This document shows positions 8,032-11,862 of a DNA stretch of 11,862 nt, in pieces. Position 1 is the first letter of the stretch; the number at the start of each line of letters is the position of its first letter. Location: assembly GCA_002347985.1 (NCBI GenBank), contig DDYM01000044.1, forward strand, positions 12,107 through 23,968. The letters run 5' to 3'. Under the pieces are notes generated by a model. It worked only from the letters and a program-made list of their open reading frames with translations. It searched no databases and was not told the DNA's origin. This DNA is from Bacteroidetes bacterium UBA2234 (lineage in GTDB: Bacteria; Bacteroidota; Bacteroidia; NS11-12g; UBA955). The position numbers and the translations under genes are program-made.

Positions 8032-9558
8032 ATGCAAACCGTGTTAACAAAAAATCGCACTTGGATTTGGGCCATCGCAGCCATTGTGGCAACGAGCGCC
8101 TGTACTACTAAGAATGTCAGCAAGACCACCGGCCAAGGATATAACAGTCCTAAATGGGGTGGATTTGCCAATCCTAAGTACAAAGGACAAGAAACAGGAC
8201 CAGGTTTGGTATTGGTTGAAGGTGGTTCATTCACCATGGGGTCTACTGAAAAAGATCTTCAATTCGACAACAACAATGCTGAAAGAACAGTGACTGTAAA
8301 CTCATTCTACATGGATGAGGCAGAAGTAAGCAACTTACAATACCGCGAATATGTGTATTGGTTGATGCGCACTTATGTAAGTTACCCTGAAGTATACCAA
8401 CGCGCCCTCCCCGATTCATTGTGTTGGAGAAGCAAATTGGCTTACAACGAACCTTTCGTAGAATACTATTTCCGTCACCCATCTTACAAAGACTATCCAG
8501 TGGTTGGAGTAAACTGGTCTCAAGCAGCGGAATTTGCTCAATGGAGAACTGAACGCGTGAACGAAATGATTTTGGATCGTGAAGGCATCGTGAAATTTGA
8601 TATCGTTACTGATAACAACGACGATAACACTTTCCATACTCGCACTTACCTTGCTGGTCAATATGATTTCATCAAAAAAGGCAAAAAGCCCTTGAAGGAT
8701 TACAGCAAGAAGAAGAAAAAAGACCAGAAGCGCTTTAAAGTATTGATGGAAGACGGTATTATGTTACCTGAGTACCGTTTGCCAACAGAAGCTGAGTGGG
8801 AATATGCTGCACAAGCGAATATGGGTGAAGTAAATTTCAACAACATTGAACAAAAGAAAATTTATGGTTGGACAGACTATACAATTCGTATCAAAGAAGA
8901 GAAGGAGAAAGATCGCGGTAAGATTCGTTTGAACGCAATGGTTGGAAAAGGTGATTTCGGTGGAGTTGCTGGTGGTCCTTTGAATGATGGTGGTTTCGTT
9001 CCTACACCTGTATACTCTTATTGGCCAAACTCTTATGGTTTGTACAATATGGAAGGTAACGTAGCAGAATGGACTATGGACATATATCGTCCTTTGTCTC
9101 AAGAAGACTTCGACGCATTCATGCCTTTCCGTGGTAACGTATACAAAACATTGGTTTTGGATCAATACGGTGTAATTGAGCAAAAAGATTCATTGGGTCG
9201 TTTGTTATATCGTGATGTAACTGAGCGTGAAAACGTAAATCGTAGAAACTACAAGAAGTCAGACAACATTGGTTTCAAGGACGAAGAGAACTACAACAAC
9301 GGTGACATGACTTATGAGTACGGCGTTACTTCATTGATAAACAACAAAGCCCGTGTTTATAAGGGTGCATCTTGGAATGATCGTGTTTATTGGGCATCAC
9401 CAGGAACACGTCGTTTCTTAGACGAAAAACAAAGTCAGTCAAACATTGGTTTCCGTTGTGCAATGGTTCGAATCGGATCACCTGTGGGTAATGGTAAGAA
9501 GAAGTACAACAACTTGCCTAGCTCTGGTATCGACAAGAAGACCAAGCGTCGCAGATAA
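8032..9558 (+). CDS. gldJ: Gliding motility / T9SS lipoprotein GldJ
   Basis: GldJ is an outer-membrane lipoprotein of the gliding and type IX secretion apparatus, related in fold to GldK/PorK. The 508-residue product has a short N-terminal hydrophobic segment (11-21) and a lipobox-like TSAC with Cys24. It then carries the GldJ-like stretch GGFANPKYKGQETGPGL (43-59), leading into the sulfatase-modifying-factor (FGE/SUMF1) fold at VEGGSFTMG (62-70). Other fold motifs are YRLPTEAEWEYAA (248-260), NSYGLYNMEGNVAEWTMD (333-350), YKGASWND (443-450) and SNIGFRCAM (470-478). The catalytic Cys pair of true FGE enzymes is absent from the VYWASPGTRRF stretch, so this is a structural domain. A Lys-rich insert lies at 215-236 and a basic tail at 489-508. 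Adjacent porU/porV favours GldJ over GldK, and no gldL follows. Arg is often CGT and Leu often TTG in the second half, consistent with high expression. Confidence 0.9.
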   Translation: MQTVLTKNRTWIWAIAAIVATSACTTKNVSKTTGQGYNSPKWGGFANPKYKGQETGPGLVLVEGGSFTMGSTEKDLQFDNNNAERTVTVNSFYMDEAEVSNLQYREYVYWLMRTYVSYPEVYQRALPDSLCWRSKLAYNEPFVEYYFRHPSYKDYPVVGVNWSQAAEFAQWRTERVNEMILDREGIVKFDIVTDNNDDNTFHTRTYLAGQYDFIKKGKKPLKDYSKKKKKDQKRFKVLMEDGIMLPEYRLPTEAEWEYAAQANMGEVNFNNIEQKKIYGWTDYTIRIKEEKEKDRGKIRLNAMVGKGDFGGVAGGPLNDGGFVPTPVYSYWPNSYGLYNMEGNVAEWTMDIYRPLSQEDFDAFMPFRGNVYKTLVLDQYGVIEQKDSLGRLLYRDVTERENVNRRNYKKSDNIGFKDEENYNNGDMTYEYGVTSLINNKARVYKGASWNDRVYWASPGTRRFLDEKQSQSNIGFRCAMVRIGSPVGNGKKKYNNLPSSGIDKKTKRRR

Positions 9559-9587
9559 TCCATTAGAATTCATTATTGACCTTATAC

Positions 9588-9622
9588 GAAAAGGCCGCCC
9601 ATTGGGCGGCCTTTTCTTTTTT
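9588..9622 (+). terminator. Strong intrinsic terminator of gldJ
   Basis: A perfect 13-bp stem, GAAAAGGCCGCCC (9588-9600) with GGGCGGCCTTTTC (9604-9616), has a 3-nt loop (ATT) and is followed by six T residues. It begins 30 bp after the gldJ stop. Confidence 0.93.
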
Positions 9623-9652
9623 ATGCTAAAACCACACATACTTGAGAATGCT

Positions 9653-9682
9653 AAAAAAGAAAAGCCCCGTTTCCGGGGCTTT
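9653..9682 (-). terminator. Intrinsic terminator of tRNA-Gly
   Basis: On the minus strand AAAGCCCCG and CGGGGCTTT form a 9-bp stem with a 4-nt loop, followed by TC and six T residues. It starts 13 bp after the tRNA 3' end and faces the gldJ terminator, so the two convergent units each have their own stop. Confidence 0.88.
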
Positions 9683-9695
9683 CGTTTGCTTTTTG

Positions 9696-9768
9696 AGCGA
9701 GAAACGAGACTCGAACTCGCGACCCCAACCTTGGCAAGGTTGTGCTCTACCAACTGAGCTATTCTCGC
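9696..9768 (-). tRNA. tRNA-Gly (anticodon GCC)
   Basis: The minus strand folds as a 73-nt cloverleaf. The acceptor stem is GCGAGAA with TTCTCGC, the D arm is AGCTCAGTTGGTAGAGC, and the anticodon stem CAACC/GGTTG encloses loop TTGCCAA. The T arm is GCGAG-TTCGAGT-CTCGT. The anticodon GCC (9733-9735) reads GGC and GGT glycine codons. Position 73 is U, as usual for bacterial tRNA-Gly. CCA is not encoded (the next bases are CAA), so it must be added by the CCA-adding enzyme. Confidence 0.97.
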
Positions 9769-9795
9769 ATGTTGTTTGATCTCTCAAACGTGGTG

Positions 9796-9826
9796 CAAAA
9801 ATACATCAATATTTCTTTTCCATCAA
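9796..9826 (-). promoter_or_regulatory. tRNA-Gly promoter
   Basis: On the minus strand TTG (9826-9824) and TATTTTTG (9803-9796) are 20 bp apart, a full match to the Bacteroidota -33/-7 consensus. Transcription would begin near 9789, giving a 5' leader of about 21 nt for RNase P to remove. The promoter sits in the 83-bp gap after rnpB. Confidence 0.75.
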
Positions 9827-9851
9827 GTAGAATCGAAAAAAAAGAAAAAAA

Positions 9852-10221
9852 GGCAGTCCTGTAAGCCGGGTTCTGTACTCAGGTTGCCCTGAGCTTCTAT
9901 CATTGATCTGGGATGTTACTCACGCAACACCTCTATCGGTCTACCCTCCTGGCCTGCCGAAGCAATTGAGCGGGCCACCCACGTCCAGGTTTATTTGACC
10001 TTTCAACCCGTAAGGTTTGTCCCAATTCTGAATCACTCCAGAACGAGTGGGCTCTTACCCCACTTTTTCACCCTTACCTCTCGAAAGAGGCGGTTTTGCT
10101 TTCTGTGACACTTTCTGTCATCCTAGGCCGAAACCTAAAATGCCTTCTTATTAGGAAGTACGGCGCCCTTTGTTGCCCGGACTTTCCTATTCGCTTTTAC
10201 GAATCGATAGAACGGACTGCC
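9852..10221 (-). ncRNA. rnpB: RNase P RNA, bacterial type A
   Basis: This is the catalytic RNA of RNase P, which cuts 5' leaders from pre-tRNAs. The ends pair as helix P1: GGCAGTCC at the 5' end (10221-10214) with GGACTGCC at the 3' end (9859-9852). The universal core is easy to read on the minus strand. GGAAAGTCCGGGCA is at 10187-10174, the GAGGTAAGGGTGAAA segment near 10080-10066, GGGTAGACCG near 9947-9938, and ACAGAACCCGGCTTACAG at 9876-9859. The total of 370 nt is normal. A run of T residues broken by one C follows the 3' end (9851 downward) and probably helps terminate it. A consensus promoter lies exactly where the P1 5' end needs it. Confidence 0.97.
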
Positions 10222-10227
10222 AAGATT

Positions 10228-10260
10228 CAAAGGTAACACCGAATTTGGTGGAAAACACAA
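10228..10260 (-). promoter_or_regulatory. rnpB promoter
   Basis: On the minus strand TTG (10260-10258) and TACCTTTG (10235-10228) are 22 bp apart, both full matches to the Bacteroidota consensus. The RNA 5' end expected from helix P1 (10221) is the seventh base after the -7 element, so promoter and product agree. Confidence 0.82.
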
Positions 10261-10284
10261 GGACGCTTCAATAACACGATTTCT

Positions 10285-10292
10285 TATCTTTG
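10285..10292 (+). promoter_or_regulatory. Putative gatB promoter -7 element
   Basis: TATCTTTG matches TAnnTTTG and ends 11 bp before the gatB ATG. No TTG is found at 17-23 bp upstream, so the -33 side is poor. The predicted leader is only about 5 nt. The region 10222-10303 is shared with the divergent rnpB promoter. Confidence 0.5.
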
Positions 10293-10303
10293 TATTCTCG
10301 CAT

Positions 10304-11752
10304 ATGGAAACACAATTTGAGGCGGTCATCGGACTAGAAATTCACATTCAATTACAAACCAAGAGCAAAGCCTTCTCTTCGGACAGTATCGAATATGGTG
10401 CACTGCCTAATACTCAGGTAAGCCCCATTAGCCTCGGTCATCCAGGTACATTGCCGATGCACAATCGCGCGGCTATTGATAATGCCATTAAAATGGGACT
10501 TGCACTCAATTGCAACATCCGTGAAGTGAATCGATATGCCCGTAAAAACTATTTCTATGCTGATTTGCCGAAAGGTTATCAAATAACTCAGTTCGATACC
10601 CCACTTTGCGACAACGGTGCCGTAGAAATCAAATTGAGCGATGGAAGTCAAAAAGTCATCCGCCTTACCCGAATCCACATGGAAGAAGATACCGGAAAAA
10701 GCATGCACGATCAGGATTTGTATGACACCTTAGTGGATTACAATCGTGCTGGGACCGCTTTGATAGAAGTAGTTACTGAACCTGATATCAAAACAGGCGA
10801 AGAAGCCTATGCATTCGTTACTGAAATCCGTCGTTTGGTGAGATACCTCGACATCTGTGATGGCAATATGGAAGAAGGTAGTTTACGCTGCGATGCGAAT
10901 ATCTCCATCATGCCTAAAGGCAGCAATGTTTTTGGAACCAAAGTGGAAGTAAAAAACATGAACTCCATTTCCAATGTGAAAAGAGCCATCGATTTTGAAA
11001 TCACTCGTCAAACAGAAGTGCTGAACAGCGGTGGGATCATTCAAGGTGAAACCCGAGGATTTAATGGCCTCAACGGAAGCACTTTTAGCCTGCGTAAAAA
11101 AGAAGCGATCAACGACTACCGATATTTCCCAGAGCCGGATTTGCCGCCAACCATCGTTACAAAAGAATATATCGCACAAGTAAAATCAGGAATGCCGGAA
11201 TTGCCAGCGACCCTTTATAATCGATTTACCAAAGAATATGGCTTGAGCGACTATGACGCTTCTGTTTTGGTGGACGATAAGCACAGTGCATTGTATTTCG
11301 AAAAGGTTGTTGGGATATCGCCTAAATACAAACAGGCTTGCAATTGGATTTCAGGTCCGATCAGAGGATATCTCAATGAAAATGCGCTGAGCATGGAAGA
11401 GTTTCAGCTCACACCGGGCCAAATTGCAGAGATTATTGAATTGATTGAATCCAATAAAATCAGTCATACCGCAGCAACCCAGCAACTGTTCCCCGCCCTT
11501 ACCAAGCAAATCGATTTGTCGCCCAGCAACTTGGTTGATTCACTCGGCTTGGCCAATATCACCGACACTTCGTTTATCGACGATTTGGTTCAAACCGTGT
11601 TGTCTGAATTTCCTGAAAAGGTGTCCGAATACAAGGCCGGAAAAGTGGGATTGATGGGTTTATTCGTGGGCGAGGTCATGAAGCGATCACAAGGGAAAGC
11701 GGATCCAAAAACAGCTAACGCATTGGTTAAAAAGGCATTGGATAGCATCTAA
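10304..11752 (+). CDS. gatB: Asp-tRNA(Asn)/Glu-tRNA(Gln) amidotransferase subunit B
   Basis: GatB is the kinase/transamidation subunit of GatCAB, which converts mischarged Glu-tRNA(Gln) or Asp-tRNA(Asn) to the amide form in bacteria lacking the direct synthetase. The 482 residues are the usual length. The cradle domain begins AVIGLEIHIQLQTKSKAFSSD (7-27). It continues with RYARKNYFYADLPKGYQITQ (77-96), HMEEDTGKSMHD (125-136), the signature VDYNRAGTALIEVVTEPD (144-161), EGSLRCDANIS (191-201) and EVKNMNSI (215-222). DYRYFPEPDLPP (271-282) leads into the helical and YqeY-like tail that binds tRNA, ending GLFVGEVMKRSQGKADP (452-468). The signature has Ala152 where most relatives have Pro. gatA and gatC are not in view. 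The ATG at 10304 lies close behind a -7 element, and no SD sequence is seen. Confidence 0.97.
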   Translation: METQFEAVIGLEIHIQLQTKSKAFSSDSIEYGALPNTQVSPISLGHPGTLPMHNRAAIDNAIKMGLALNCNIREVNRYARKNYFYADLPKGYQITQFDTPLCDNGAVEIKLSDGSQKVIRLTRIHMEEDTGKSMHDQDLYDTLVDYNRAGTALIEVVTEPDIKTGEEAYAFVTEIRRLVRYLDICDGNMEEGSLRCDANISIMPKGSNVFGTKVEVKNMNSISNVKRAIDFEITRQTEVLNSGGIIQGETRGFNGLNGSTFSLRKKEAINDYRYFPEPDLPPTIVTKEYIAQVKSGMPELPATLYNRFTKEYGLSDYDASVLVDDKHSALYFEKVVGISPKYKQACNWISGPIRGYLNENALSMEEFQLTPGQIAEIIELIESNKISHTAATQQLFPALTKQIDLSPSNLVDSLGLANITDTSFIDDLVQTVLSEFPEKVSEYKAGKVGLMGLFVGEVMKRSQGKADPKTANALVKKALDSI

Positions 11753-11821
11753 CAATTGCGAATGAGGTCGCCTCAAACATATCTTAATGACGGGCGATAC
11801 TTGTCGACTTTTTTCCGTTCG

Positions 11822-11862
11822 ATGCGATTTCTCCTTCCCCTGCTCTGTTTTGCGGTTTCCAT
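11822..11862 (+). CDS. Possible start of an exported protein (partial, cut by window edge)
   Basis: ATG at 11822 opens a frame reading MRFLLPLLCFAVS to the edge, which looks like the start of a Sec signal peptide. It begins 69 bp after the gatB stop. Only 13 codons are visible, and no clear TAnnTTTG element precedes it, so it may depend on gatB transcription. Another frame from ATG 11787 is also open to the edge but gives a peptide that is not signal-like. Confidence 0.4.
   Translation, partial: MRFLLPLLCFAVS

Noticed and set aside
8764..9183. Open frame of 139 codons on the minus strand, antisense to gldJ
   Set aside because: It lies wholly inside the confidently called gldJ, its translation shows no domain or signal, and it has no promoter-like context. 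It is a codon-bias shadow.
9378..9420. Active formylglycine-generating enzyme
   Set aside because: The catalytic Cys pair is missing from the corresponding stretch, so the fold is structural here.
8032..9558. Calling the SUMF1-like lipoprotein GldK/PorK
   Set aside because: No gldL/porL follows. The neighbours are porU and porV, and the N-terminal GGF...YKGQETGPGL stretch fits GldJ better.
9446..9757. Plus- and minus-strand frames of about 90-100 codons spanning the gldJ end, two terminators and tRNA-Gly
   Set aside because: These frames cross two intrinsic terminators and most of the tRNA. Peptides read from a tRNA gene are a common false gene call.
10135..10329. Minus-strand frame of 64 codons over the rnpB 5' end
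   Set aside because: The region is the RNase P RNA 5' domain plus the rnpB and gatB promoters.
10352..10708. Open frame of 118 codons on the minus strand, antisense to gatB
   Set aside because: It overlaps conserved GatB motifs in full, and the peptide has no recognisable features.
11763..11775. Small palindrome TGAGG-TCG-CCTCA after gatB as a terminator
   Set aside because: The stem is only 5 bp and no T-tract follows. It is too weak to call.

Overview
This window reads as an ordinary chromosomal segment of a Bacteroidota bacterium, probably from a gliding lineage. Three things support this. It carries core type IX secretion system (T9SS) genes (porU, porV, a porP/sprF-family gene and gldJ). 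Its best promoter-like sites match the Bacteroidota pattern TTG-N(17-23)-TAnnTTTG, not a sigma70 pattern. Its start codons lack Shine-Dalgarno sequences. I see no phage, IS element, CRISPR array or toxin system, and no convincing undescribed system.

Layout. Positions 1-6743 are a leftward block: porU (signal peptidase of the T9SS, GTG start), porV (its outer-membrane partner and cargo shuttle), a carboxyltransferase subunit of an acyl-CoA (probably propionyl-CoA) carboxylase, and the first 130 codons of a secreted, probably outer-membrane protein that runs off the left edge. A 156-bp divergent promoter region (6744-6899) separates this block from rightward porP/sprF-like and gldJ genes. These two are split by a hairpin terminator or attenuator. 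gldJ ends at a very strong intrinsic terminator. Facing it are two leftward RNA genes, each with a near-consensus promoter: tRNA-Gly(GCC) and rnpB (RNase P RNA). gatB (tRNA-dependent amidotransferase subunit B) diverges from rnpB and runs right. The last 41 bases look like the start of another exported protein.

Function. PorU and PorV act at the cell surface to cleave and attach T9SS cargo. GldJ is a periplasm-facing outer-membrane lipoprotein needed for gliding and for stability of the secretion machinery. PorP/SprF-family barrels partner with T9SS components. Together the central 6.5 kb is a T9SS/gliding gene cluster. The right third is RNA maturation and translation housekeeping.

The most useful non-gene observation is promoter geometry. 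The rnpB promoter and RNA 5' end fix the distance from the -7 element to the transcription start. Applied to porP, gatB and perhaps porV, that distance predicts mRNAs with leaders of only about 5-7 nt.
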